Shown here one piece after another: positions 16,740 through 25,098 of a stretch of 25,098 nucleotides of DNA. Within the stretch, counting starts at the first letter, position 1, and every line of letters starts with the position of its first letter. The DNA is from Zoopage sp. CT-All (lineage: Eukaryota > Zoopagomycota > Zoopagomycetes > Zoopagales > Zoopagaceae): positions 1 to 25,098 of the forward strand of contig QZWS01000115.1 in NCBI GenBank assembly GCA_004114245.1. The letters are read 5' to 3'. The translations under genes were made by a program, and so were the position numbers. The notes under the pieces are model-generated. The model saw only the letters and a program-made list of their open reading frames with translations, was not told the origin of the DNA and ran no database searches.

Positions 16740-18890
16740 ATGCGCGCATCGACATTTGCCTACACCTTCATTGTCGCCGCTTGGACCGCGCACGCCTGCA
16801 TCACCCTCGTGTTGTTCCTGCGCCTTCGCCGCCGCCCATGTATCCGTTTCCGGCAGCCGCTCCTCACGACCCTCGCCACTCTCCCCGCCCTGCTTATTTC
16901 CGACACGCATCTGGTGCGCTTTGCCCTCGGCAATCGGATGCCGTGCTACTTGCTCCTCTGGATCCCCAGCATGTGCTTTCCGATCATGGTGTTTGCATAC
17001 CTGATGCGCTATTTGCGACTCGGACAGATGTATCGCGCAAGCTTAAGGCGGCTACGGAATAGCGTGGTGCATGAGCTTCGGCAGGGCTCGGTGGTGGCCG
17101 CCAGGGCGTACACCGAGCAGAGGCGTGCAGCCCAAGCCTCGGGATCATCGCTGCTCGCCATACCGCCCTCTTCGCTCCACGGACCCGCGCACGCTTTCCC
17201 AGACGAAATCGCCAACTTCAAGGAAGCAGCCCATACAGAGATAGCCCTTGATCCGCATTCGGCCAGGCTCCTGCACCATCGGCTGCTCGAGCGCACGGCG
17301 GCCACCATCCATGCGTTCCTCCTCCCGCAGCAGCGCTTGCTTCTCAGCATTTTCGCGTTTCTCGTCGCCCAGACGACCATTCTGTCCTTCATTCAGCATA
17401 TATCAAAGAGCTACGCTCCGAGTGTAACGACCTGCAAGTTTGGCTGGGAGTTTGCGCCATTCTACACACTTGTCTTGATCAATATCATCCCCGGAATCCC
17501 CATATTCCTACTATGTCGTGGAGTTAGCGATATCTGGGGCATCAAGCTGGAGCTTGACGCAACCGCCCTCATTGCCCTAAGCGGCTACTCGCTCTCGTTG
17601 GTCTTTGATCTGCTCAAGTCTCGCGGCGTCGCTATCGCAACCATCATTCCCGCGCCCAATTTTCTCCTCGTCTCCCTCATGGCCATGCATCACGTCAATG
17701 TTGTCGTGCCCTTGATTGAGGCAACATGGCCTGCGACCTCTGCCTACCTTGCAAAGACATTCAATCAATCCCCAACAACGTATGGTGCCGACCTTGACGA
17801 TCCAACGAGCTGGCCCGCTTTCAAACGTCTGCTGTCCACCCCCGCGGGCCTGCACGAGTTCCGTACCCATGCTGCTCGCGAGTTCTCGGTCGAAAACGTC
17901 CTGTTCTGGGAACGCGTGCAAGTCGCGCGCGCCGTGTCCCAGCATCCGGGCGTCAGCGAGGTCGACATTGAGCCCTTTCTGTGGGGCCTGTGGGAGACTT
18001 TCTGCCAGCGAGGCGCAGAGTTGGAGCTGAACCTTCGCGCAGAGACGAGCGATGAACTCCGCCGAATATTCTCACCTGGACGAAAGCTATCCCAAGTCGC
18101 TATCCAATCCCGGCAGAAGCTGCTGGATCTGGCCATGGCCTCCGAGACGCCAGCCTCGACGCAGCCCACTACCCCTGCTTCTCCAACCACGCTGGTAAAC
18201 ATTACATATACTCAGCGGATGCCGTCCATGCTACCAATGGAGGACAAATCAATGGCCTGGACACTACCGCCCGCTATAGTCAAGGTGGTTGGCGCACCCA
18301 CCGTAGCAGTGCCCTCCCCCGCGGCTGTGAGCATGGCTGCGGCCTGCGTCGAGCTCCACGGCCTTCAGCCCTGCCAGATTGCATTGCCCAACGGCGCTCC
18401 CTCGCTCACCTTTGCTGACACGCATTTTCCTTTTCTCACGCAAGCGAATCCGCCTCGCCCTTCCCCCATGTGCAGTTCTGGATATGACACTCCGATTCCG
18501 TCGCCTCCAGTCATAGGCATCGAAGTTTTCGCTCGTGCCGAGGTTGAAGCGCTCCGCCTTATGTATGAAAGCACGTATCCGCGATTCATCGCCATGCGTC
18601 AAGTGGAGCAGCGCAGGCGAAGCGAGCATACCAGCTTGGGCATCTGGTGGTCCCGATCGTATCTCGGGCGTCTGTTTAGCGAGCTTTGTGGGAGCAATTC
18701 AGATCTGTCCACTACGCCCACGCCGCCGCCGTCAATTAGAAGTCTGGCATCCTCTTCTTCAAGCCAAGAGGACCGTAATGGGCCCTTGATTGATGCATCG
18801 CGGAGTGCCAAGATGCGACCAGACACGCATGAATTGGTGCGTATTGACAGCGGTTCCTCGCAATGCCAGTCGTCGGATGTATGTTTATGA
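16740..18890 (+). CDS. Seven-transmembrane protein with a split RGS domain
   Basis: A single exon of 716 residues starts at the ATG at 16740. Hydrophobic segments are at about 7-28, 41-54, 68-92, 195-218, 236-259, 273-292 and 301-325, giving seven. A cytosolic-looking loop (93-190) lies after the third. Then comes an RGS region: WPAFKRLLSTPAGLHEFRTH (358-377), FSVENVLFWERVQ (382-394), EPFLWGLWETFC (411-422) and LNLRAETSDELRRIF (430-444). The final RGS helix appears only at about 597-620 (RAEVEALRLMYESTYPRFIA), after about 125 Pro/Ser/Thr-rich residues. 7TM-RGS proteins are known from plants (AtRGS1) and fungi and speed GTP hydrolysis by G-alpha subunits; signalling at the plasma membrane is inferred. 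The Ser-rich tail may be phosphorylated. Confidence 0.85.
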   Translation: MRASTFAYTFIVAAWTAHACITLVLFLRLRRRPCIRFRQPLLTTLATLPALLISDTHLVRFALGNRMPCYLLLWIPSMCFPIMVFAYLMRYLRLGQMYRASLRRLRNSVVHELRQGSVVAARAYTEQRRAAQASGSSLLAIPPSSLHGPAHAFPDEIANFKEAAHTEIALDPHSARLLHHRLLERTAATIHAFLLPQQRLLLSIFAFLVAQTTILSFIQHISKSYAPSVTTCKFGWEFAPFYTLVLINIIPGIPIFLLCRGVSDIWGIKLELDATALIALSGYSLSLVFDLLKSRGVAIATIIPAPNFLLVSLMAMHHVNVVVPLIEATWPATSAYLAKTFNQSPTTYGADLDDPTSWPAFKRLLSTPAGLHEFRTHAAREFSVENVLFWERVQVARAVSQHPGVSEVDIEPFLWGLWETFCQRGAELELNLRAETSDELRRIFSPGRKLSQVAIQSRQKLLDLAMASETPASTQPTTPASPTTLVNITYTQRMPSMLPMEDKSMAWTLPPAIVKVVGAPTVAVPSPAAVSMAAACVELHGLQPCQIALPNGAPSLTFADTHFPFLTQANPPRPSPMCSSGYDTPIPSPPVIGIEVFARAEVEALRLMYESTYPRFIAMRQVEQRRRSEHTSLGIWWSRSYLGRLFSELCGSNSDLSTTPTPPPSIRSLASSSSSQEDRNGPLIDASRSAKMRPDTHELVRIDSGSSQCQSSDVCL

Positions 18891-18997
18891 CCCCTTGGTG
18901 TTTCCAGCGAGTGAATTCTTCAACATACGGTGTATAAGTTTGTCGAAATTCAATTCTAGCATATTTGTCATTGGCTTAAATGGAGACTCTATTATGA

Positions 18998-20379
18998 TCA
19001 ATCGCGTCGCTCCCCAACGCCCGTCACCGTCTTCCACCGCCGTTGCTCGGCAACCTTGGGGCCTTGAGCTGTGGGAGTCGTGTCCTCACCATGAATGATC
19101 AAGTCAGATAGTGTGGGCGGCGTGGGTTTGTCGGGAATGACCGCAGCTGATGCCGAGACAGAAGCTTTGATTGGCCACGTCGTCCTTACTCGTCTCACTC
19201 CGGCGTCTGCTCTATCAACACGTCGTCAGAAATCGCATCCACTAGCCGATGATGCTATTCTACATTCTCCAAGCAGAAAGCCTCGGTTCAATGCGAGACT
19301 GCAGATAGACTTCCCCTGGGCCAACGAATCGATAATGCATCTACACAAGCGTCATAAGCTTAGCCAGGAAGCGCGAGCATGAATACCGGACCCCTGATTG
19401 CCCAGGTCCACAATCGCTTTGCCATACCCACCACCATACTCTGCGTCGACTTGGCTACATGGGCCACAATGGCCAGCGTTGATGTCTTTGATGGGGCGCT
19501 GTTTGCGTCAGATCCGTTGGCCGCATCATGGCGCGCCATCATTGCATTCCATGCCACCAACCGCCTGTCGAACCCATCAGCATTTCAAAGCAATAGATGG
19601 GTGTCCTACTTGGGATCAACGTCGAGGACTTCTCCCTGAGCCACATCCATCCTCACCAACCCGCCGAATCCTCCGATCACAGCCGGACCATTTCCCGACA
19701 GTCTATAGCACCATTCGACACCAACGCCGGTGCCAGCACGAGCAATTGTGGTTGCCACACGAGAAGTATGCCCGATGAGCGCGCATGGTTTAATGTGAAC
19801 GTCGAATGTGCCGTCGAGATGGATAATGGTAAGGTCGGCAAGGCGCGCTGGGGCAACTACGGCAGTTGCTAGTGTGCTTTCATCAGAAAGAGCGGAATTA
19901 GTCAGCTAGAGCAAGAGCAGATGAGCGAACGTGGGCACAGAGGCAGATAGGTTACCTCATCGACGAGGACCGTGTCGCGCATGAGCGAGAACCCTGCTAT
20001 CGCGGATGGCCATGACGCACCCATTGGCACAGCATCTACCGACACCTGGCGCACAGATAACGCTTCCTTTTAGTGTCGAAACGAAACGGTAATGAAAATA
20101 CCGATGAAGACCGCGAAAGAAGGCTTCCTGGACAGGACAGCCAGCGTTCTCCCCGCGGAATCACAATCGACACAACCGCTCCTACCCGCGTTCACAAGCA
20201 CGCATTAGTATAGCAAGTATCAAGAGCCGTCTTGCCTGGTCCTGGGTTGACAAGACTTGCGCGAATGTGCTCTACGCGTGCCGCGTTAGGATGGCTGGTC
20301 ACCGACGCCGGAACTGGCGCCCCCGAGCCACCCGAATTCTGCACAAATTAGCAAACACCAGCAAATCCGCGACTTGCAT
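18998..20379 (-). CDS. AIM24: AIM24-family protein, probably mitochondrial (at least 7 exons; 5' end unresolved)
   Basis: The gene is broken into short exons by small introns. Exons supported on the minus strand are 20181-20102, 20045-19956, 19905-19610, 19564-19387, 19340-19264 and 19211-18998. Introns are 56, 50, 45, 46 and 52 nt, and phases agree at each join. The joined protein reads AVVSIVIPRGERW, GSLLSRSSSVSVDAVP, ARLADLTIIHLDGTFDVHI, LSGNGPAVIGGFGGLVRMD, GEVLDVDPKRLVAW and HYRFVGPGEVYLQSR. This is the repeated beta pattern of the AIM24 family (PF01987-type). A TACTAAT branch site (20204-20210) and acceptor precede the first exon listed. The start is probably the ATG at 20379, 95 bp from the divergent RVS167 start, but the join is uncertain. 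The last exon is less sure; without it the stop would be at 19260. Function is unknown; yeast Aim24 affects mitochondrial inner-membrane organisation. Confidence 0.7.
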
Positions 20380-20474
20380 TGGCAAGGATAGATACGGAGC
20401 GGCGAAAGATGCGCGGTGTGGCGAGCATGTCGTCGCAGCAGTCACGTGGCATTCCCATCCACTCGCATTCCACC

Positions 20475-21888
20475 ATGAGCTGGTGCGTCCGTCTGGTTCC
20501 TTGACAGGCACAAATACGCGTGTTTAGGAAGGGCGTTGTCAAGGCGGTGGAGCGACTCCCGGCAATGGTCAAGTCTAAAGCCAACCTCTTGCAAAGTGCG
20601 TGGCGCTCCTTCCATCCTCGCCTCTTCCTCATCCACATTGCAGAGTCGCATGATCCCGAATTTCACCGGGTAGAGATGGAGTTTGCTCAGATGGAGGCGG
20701 ATATCACACAACTACTGGCGGACGCACAGCGATACCGTGCTGCCGTTGCGGCCAATGCGCTGCACCAGGTCAGGTTCGCTCAGACGCTGAAGGAAATGTA
20801 TGTGCCATCGTCAAGCGGCCATGCTGTCGTGGAAGGCAACAGTGCCAGCGATAGCGGAGCTGCAACTGCAGGAGATTTCCAGCGAGAGCTGGACGCGTCT
20901 CAGCTCCTGTTGACTCTGAATCAAGCCCTCGGGGAGCGTCTAGCGCCGTATCTTGACAGAGTGGACAACGAAGTGATCGAACCGTTGAAAGAGCTCTGTA
21001 ATCGGCTGGGATATGTGCGGAAAGCCATCGTGAAGCGCAGCAACAAAGTGTTGGATCATGATCGGCACCAGGACACGCTTCAGCGTTTGCGTGAGAAGCA
21101 TCAGAAACAGCAAGGCACATCGATATCCGGCGCTGCAGCCGCAGTCTCTTACGACGAACAGCAAAAGCTGGCGAAGCAAGAGCTCGTCGTTGCCACCGCC
21201 GCGGAAATGCTGCAAACGCACACAGCGCCTCTGATGCAACAGCTCCCGATGCTCCTTGCGTTACGCGCGCCATTCACCGCCCACCTCGCACGCGTCTTCT
21301 CGCATCTCCAGGTAGCGATATTTACGGCCATGTCACAGACGATGCAGGAGTTTGCCAAGCGCGGGCTAGTGAATGTGGATTGCGCGGTGACGGCAGAGTA
21401 TCAAATAGGGCGAGAGGCACTGGATCGAATTGTGCGGGACATTGGCGGCCCTGAGCAGGGCGGAGCGCCCTCTGGAACCAGTGGTAGCCCTAGTGGTAGA
21501 TCAAAGGGCACGGCGTCGGGAGCAGTGGCAATGCTTGGCGAGACGCGCTCTGCCGTGCCCGAGACAGCCTCCTCAGCCTCGATTGTGCTCGCCCCACCGC
21601 CCTACGCCGTCGTGTCATCCTTCGCCAAGGCTGTGGAGTCACAATCCATGCCAATACCCTCGAACGATCGATTCGTTGTTGCATTGTACGACTTCACAGC
21701 GCAGTCCCCGGGGGATCTGTCCTTCAGTGCGGGCGAGAGAATCCGCGTCACCGAGGCGACAGGAGGTCGGGAGGATTGGTGGCGAGGGGAGGTGGCACCC
21801 GGCCGCAGTGGGTCGTTCCCAGGTATGATATGGCCTGTACGGCTGCTATAATGACTGTGCTGTAGCAAACTATACGGAGGACACGTGA
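20475..21888 (+). CDS. RVS167: BAR-SH3 protein, amphiphysin family (Rvs167/Hob1), 4 exons
   Basis: Exons are 20475-20482, 20528-20595, 20644-21822 and 21866-21888, giving 425 residues. Introns are 45, 48 and 43 nt, all GT-AG. Exon 1 codes only Met-Ser and part of Trp; splicing gives MSWKGVVKAVERLPAMVKSK, the standard family start. The BAR domain (about 5-265) includes SHDPEFHRVEMEFAQMEADI and the coiled-coil dimer helices. A Gly/Ser/Ala-rich linker follows, then an SH3 domain from about 366 (ALYDFTAQSPGDLSF, DWWRGE). The SH3 ends FPANY only if the last intron is removed; unspliced it would end in an unlike tail. Rvs167/Hob1 bends membrane during endocytic scission and binds actin-patch proteins. 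The second intron keeps the frame open (see findings). Confidence 0.93.
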
Positions 21889-22023
21889 GGCATAGCAATA
21901 TTGCCAGTTCATATGTGCAATGCAACCGCGAATAAGCTTACTTTCAGGGCAGATTACGCTTGGTCTCCACGGCCACCCACCAGGCATCGCCTCCCTGCGA
22001 CCCTGCCCGCTTGCAGCCCCACC

Positions 22024-24216
22024 ATGGCCACCTCCTCCGACCCGCGATGGCATGAGCCACGCATCTCGCAACTCCTACCCACCGTCAAGTGCGGCGACTG
22101 CGGCCGCGCCGTCGAGATGTCTCAGCTCGGCGCCCATCGCTGCAACGCAGCGCCCCCCGTCCCCGCCCTGCCCATCTCGCCCATACGGCACGCTTCTCCG
22201 CCATCCGAGAAAGCCGTAGTGGCGGATCCTGTCCGGGAACGGGCGGATTCCGTCGATTCCCTAATGTCTTTCGACGGGCCATCGTTCGAGGCCGAGCCGG
22301 TGCCGTATCTGACAAACGGGGCTGCGCCCCGAAAAGAATATAGGAATGACCGCGAGACCAAGGATCTGGCGAATCTGAAGCCATCGCTGAATTTCCTGGA
22401 AAAGTACAACAAGCTGCTGGTTGGTGACGGCGATACCGCGCCTCCGCCCGTGCCGTCGCTGCCCTCGCCTATCTCCACCGCATTCAAGTCGCCCGCATCC
22501 CCAGCGACGTCCGCACGAAGAGATCCGCCATCTCAGTTCTCTCCCAGAATGAGCGAGCGATCAACGGATACCGATCGGCCACGACCAGCGCCACGACCTC
22601 CCGCTTCTGCAAAAACAGTTGGTCACACGCGCGCTCGGAGCAGCCTAAAGATAACTCCGCCCGCGGAAATTCGTCGTGCATTGACACCAAACCCATATGC
22701 CGGAAGCGATCGGAGTTTTGTGGATCCACGCGATCCGAGCCCCTCGGTGAGCTCGACCTATCCCGCATCTGCTGCACGCTCGCCACATCCACCAATAAAT
22801 CGGTCGCTTACCCCTACAGCACAGGACATGCAGCGTGACTATCGAGCAAAGGAGCGGTTTGATGCCCCGCAGAGGCCTGCTCCGCCGCCCAGACCGACTA
22901 CCCCTGCGGGCCCGAGCAAGATGGACTTTGAGTGTCTGCGGACAATGCCACGCCCTCCCTCCGACCATGATCGATCCCGAAGCCCGGTGCCGCAGCAGCA
23001 GCAACTAAGATCAAAATCACGTAACAAGGATCGCAGTAATAGTCCTGGTCCGGACCCTCGCAGCTCCGAATACCAGCTGATCAAGCAACAGCCGGCCTGG
23101 ATCACCCAGGCCCGACCTTCACTCATCCCCTCACGCAAAGATCCGCAGGACTGGATAGAGCCATCGCGAGCAGCTCCCCGTCCCCCTCCCATGCCCCACA
23201 ATGCTGCAGCACGAGCCAAGGAGATGGGCAATGTACGTCCATTCACGCCGCCGGTGGTGCCCACGCGAAACTACACCCCACCCATCCACCCAGCTCGCCA
23301 CATGACGCCACCGGTTTCCTCCCTGTCCTCACGCAAACAGGATATTGACGCGCTGCTATCTGACCTGAAACATGAGCTCACTGTTGCTGAGCAGCACCCA
23401 GCAAGGTCGCGCTCTCCGGCCTCGCCAACGCAGCGTATATGCGCTGCTTGCGACGTTAAAATTGTCGCTACCGATATTGCGCTAAATGCCATGGGAAAGT
23501 CCTTCCATCGCGCATGCTTTCGGTGTCGCGAGTGCCGTCGCGCGCTGGATCAGACGACTGGGTACAAGCAGGACGAATCCGGCTTGTTGCTCTGCGATCG
23601 TGACCACCAAGCGCGCTATACTACGTCTGCATCTGGCAACAGGATCTGCCAGGGCTGCAACAGCGTGATTGTTGGACGCGCCGTCAAAGCTCTCAACACT
23701 TACTGGCACGATGCCCACCTGCTTTGTGCCCACTGCAAGAAGCCCCTGTTCCGGGGCCATGTCGAGCATCGAAATCGCGCCTACTGCCAAGAAGACTTTG
23801 CGACTCTCTTCCTGCCCAAGTGCAAAGGCTGTCGAAAGCCAATTGAACGTGAAGCGCTAGCCGCGCTTGACGGCAAATGGCACCCTGCCTGCTTTTCCTG
23901 CCAAATATGCAGCCAGGTCTTCCCCGACCGCTCATTCTACGTCTTTGAGGGCAAGCCCTACTGTCGCCACCACTACCACAAGCTAAACAACTCTCTGTGT
24001 CGTCGATGCAAGCACCCCATCGAAGGCATATGCTGCCAGGTCATCGAGGGTCGGTTCCATAGCGCGTGTTTCACATGCGAGACATGTGTGATGCCGCTGA
24101 CGGATATCTACTACAACCTTGACGGGCTGTTTTACTGCGAGTCGGATGTGAAACGGGTGCAGCAACGCACGAACAAGCGGGCGGAGAAGCGACAGACCTA
24201 CTTTGGGCAAATTTAA
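22024..24216 (+). CDS. Paxillin-like protein with four LIM domains
   Basis: The protein has 730 residues from the ATG at 22024 (ACCATGG context). The frame is open upstream to 21901, but the earlier ATG at 21913 adds a stretch unlike the family. A small Cys/His motif, VKCGDCGRAVEMSQLGAHRC (21-40), opens the protein as in other fungal LIM proteins of this kind. NLKPSLNFLEKYNKLL (about 119-134) is a conserved-looking helical patch. A long Pro/Ser/Arg-rich disordered part follows. Four LIM domains lie at about 473-530, 542-598, 602-657 and 661-718, each with the full Cys/His set. Fungal paxillin-like proteins link Rho signalling and actin at growth or division sites; this role is inferred. No RhoGAP domain is present. 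The gene is convergent with the GATA gene, with 153 bp between stops. Confidence 0.88.
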   Translation: MATSSDPRWHEPRISQLLPTVKCGDCGRAVEMSQLGAHRCNAAPPVPALPISPIRHASPPSEKAVVADPVRERADSVDSLMSFDGPSFEAEPVPYLTNGAAPRKEYRNDRETKDLANLKPSLNFLEKYNKLLVGDGDTAPPPVPSLPSPISTAFKSPASPATSARRDPPSQFSPRMSERSTDTDRPRPAPRPPASAKTVGHTRARSSLKITPPAEIRRALTPNPYAGSDRSFVDPRDPSPSVSSTYPASAARSPHPPINRSLTPTAQDMQRDYRAKERFDAPQRPAPPPRPTTPAGPSKMDFECLRTMPRPPSDHDRSRSPVPQQQQLRSKSRNKDRSNSPGPDPRSSEYQLIKQQPAWITQARPSLIPSRKDPQDWIEPSRAAPRPPPMPHNAAARAKEMGNVRPFTPPVVPTRNYTPPIHPARHMTPPVSSLSSRKQDIDALLSDLKHELTVAEQHPARSRSPASPTQRICAACDVKIVATDIALNAMGKSFHRACFRCRECRRALDQTTGYKQDESGLLLCDRDHQARYTTSASGNRICQGCNSVIVGRAVKALNTYWHDAHLLCAHCKKPLFRGHVEHRNRAYCQEDFATLFLPKCKGCRKPIEREALAALDGKWHPACFSCQICSQVFPDRSFYVFEGKPYCRHHYHKLNNSLCRRCKHPIEGICCQVIEGRFHSACFTCETCVMPLTDIYYNLDGLFYCESDVKRVQQRTNKRAEKRQTYFGQI

Positions 24217-24369
24217 TAGTATCTGGAGTGTGTGTTGAATATCTATAAAGCATCTGTGTATCTGTTATTGTACAAAGGCGTATATATTCACGCATAGAGG
24301 CAAATACTGGGAAGCAACACAAAACTGTGGGCTATCGGCGACGTATGCACGAAGCGTAGACTGGGGCGA

Positions 24370-25098
24370 TTAACCAGACGCGTCCATGTCCATAGACGCA
24401 GCCCGCCCTGAAATAATATTTGCAATCATTGTTGCTGTGGGTTTTTGACGCGCGGAAGGGGAGGCCGCTGACGAGGCATTGGACGCGAACCGCTGTTGGC
24501 GCTGCTGGGACAACTTCTTCTGCATCTTGGCATAGTGCAGCCCGCAGGCATTGCACAGCGTTCGTGCTCCGTCGGGGCCTCTTCGCCATTCCGGTGTGTG
24601 CGATATATTGCACGAGTGGCAGCGCCCTGGTGGCGGCGGCGCCGTACGGTTTCGCTTCCGGTACCGCTGCGCATCCATCTCCATGTCGAGACTGTCCGTT
24701 TGGTCATTGAGGCTGTTCTCGGACCCGTCTCTGGTCAGCTCAGGTGGATTGACAGAGGCTGATGCGAGTGGAGGTGCGGGTAGAGCCGCTGGAGGATGGG
24801 GCGTGACTGGCGTGCTGCTCGATTCGAGTGCGAACTGAGAAAAGGCATCATGGTTCATTGCAGATCGCTTCGAGGCCGACTGAGGCATGAACACCAGTCC
24901 AGGGTCGCCTTGCCGCGCGGCGGGAGCCGAGGTGGGGTTGGACGACGTCTGTTGTGGCGGGGTAGTATGCGACGGTATGTGCAGGAAGAAGGCACCGGCG
25001 GTGGATGGGTCAAGAATTGGCATGCCATTTGGGCCCATGAGCACCATGTTCATTCGCGACGGCTGCTGTGAACCAGTGTGGCTGTGGTGGGGCGGGGC
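24370..25098 (-). CDS. GATA zinc-finger transcription factor (5' part beyond window)
   Basis: The stop is at 24370 and the frame stays open to the right edge, so the N-terminus lies outside. An ATG at 25053 is possible but the frame upstream of it (SHTGSQQPSR) has no stop. The zinc finger CHSCNISHTPEWRRGPDGAR...TLCNACG is of the C-X2-C-X18-C-X2-C kind, followed by LHYAKMQKK. The 18-residue loop is found in a fungal subgroup (for example white-collar-like and related factors) rather than the X17 AreA/SreA type. There is one finger only and no PAS domain in the visible part. Upstream of it is RYRKRNR (basic) in a Pro/Ser-rich context. It should bind GATA sites in the nucleus; target genes are unknown. 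Confidence 0.88.
   Translation of the reverse strand, partial: APPHHSHTGSQQPSRMNMVLMGPNGMPILDPSTAGAFFLHIPSHTTPPQQTSSNPTSAPAARQGDPGLVFMPQSASKRSAMNHDAFSQFALESSSTPVTPHPPAALPAPPLASASVNPPELTRDGSENSLNDQTDSLDMEMDAQRYRKRNRTAPPPPGRCHSCNISHTPEWRRGPDGARTLCNACGLHYAKMQKKLSQQRQQRFASNASSAASPSARQKPTATMIANIISGRAASMDMDASG

Noticed and set aside
20046-20066. Shorter 35-nt version of the AIM24 intron ending at AAAAG, which would keep 20046-20066 as exon
   Set aside because: It is too short for this genome and lacks space after the branch site; the acceptor at 20046 gives a 56-nt intron and a more family-like SSSVSVDAV.
21913-22023. Upstream start for the LIM protein
   Set aside because: It adds 37 unlike residues directly after the RVS167 stop; the ATG at 22024 has a better context and precedes the conserved Cys/His motif.
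1-25098. CRISPR arrays, bacterial operons, rRNA genes or secondary-metabolite clusters
   Set aside because: None seen. Genes are eukaryotic with spliceosomal introns, and no polyketide, peptide-synthetase or terpene enzyme is present.

Overview
The window reads as nuclear DNA of a fungus. The gene set is typically fungal: a HAL4/HAL5-type kinase, Rvs167/Hob1, Vps55, Sys1, Rlp24, Pam18, an Mlo2/UBR7-type protein and a GATA factor with an 18-residue zinc-finger loop. Introns are very short (about 40-56 nt, GT-AG, one GC-AG) with CTAAT/TGAC-like branch sites. Genes are packed tightly: 8 bp between two convergent stop codons and 79 bp between two divergent start codons. A GC-rich genic part is interrupted by an AT-rich, repeat-filled island. 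An early-diverging (zygomycete-grade) fungus fits, but this is inference and no species is claimed.

Layout. 1-2349: an old, short, non-autonomous LTR element (56-1706) with matching 131/132-bp LTRs and a 5-bp target duplication, then gene-free DNA. 2350-12047: a compact block holding a HAL4/5-type kinase, VPS55(-), CSL4, a UBR7/Mlo2-type protein, a CCDC137-like protein(-), RIB1, PAM18(-), RLP24, SYS1 and NFS1(-). 12048-14061: a spacer, then RRP3(-), a DEAD-box helicase of three exons. 14062-16739: an AT-rich island with one tRNA-Leu(AAG) gene on the minus strand and a cluster of inverted repeats and solo-LTR-like sequences. 16740-25098: a second compact block with a 7TM-RGS receptor-like protein, an AIM24-family gene(-) cut into at least seven exons, RVS167/hob1 (four exons), a four-LIM paxillin-like protein and a GATA factor(-) that runs off the right edge.

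The genes are mostly housekeeping and do not form one pathway. Several touch the same processes: ribosome assembly and RNA processing (CSL4, RLP24, RRP3, perhaps the CCDC137-like protein), mitochondrial biogenesis (PAM18, NFS1, probably AIM24), Golgi/endosome traffic (VPS55, SYS1) and cortical actin/endocytosis (RVS167, LIM protein). Many true starts and exon joins differ from the longest open frames. Those for PAM18, RRP3, RVS167, UBR7, the CCDC137-like gene and AIM24 were rebuilt here from splice signals and family conservation. No clearly novel multi-gene system was found. The most notable items are the intron structures (a start codon alone in its exon, a GC-AG intron, an intron that keeps the frame), the split RGS domain, the small LTR element and the nested repeats near the tRNA gene.
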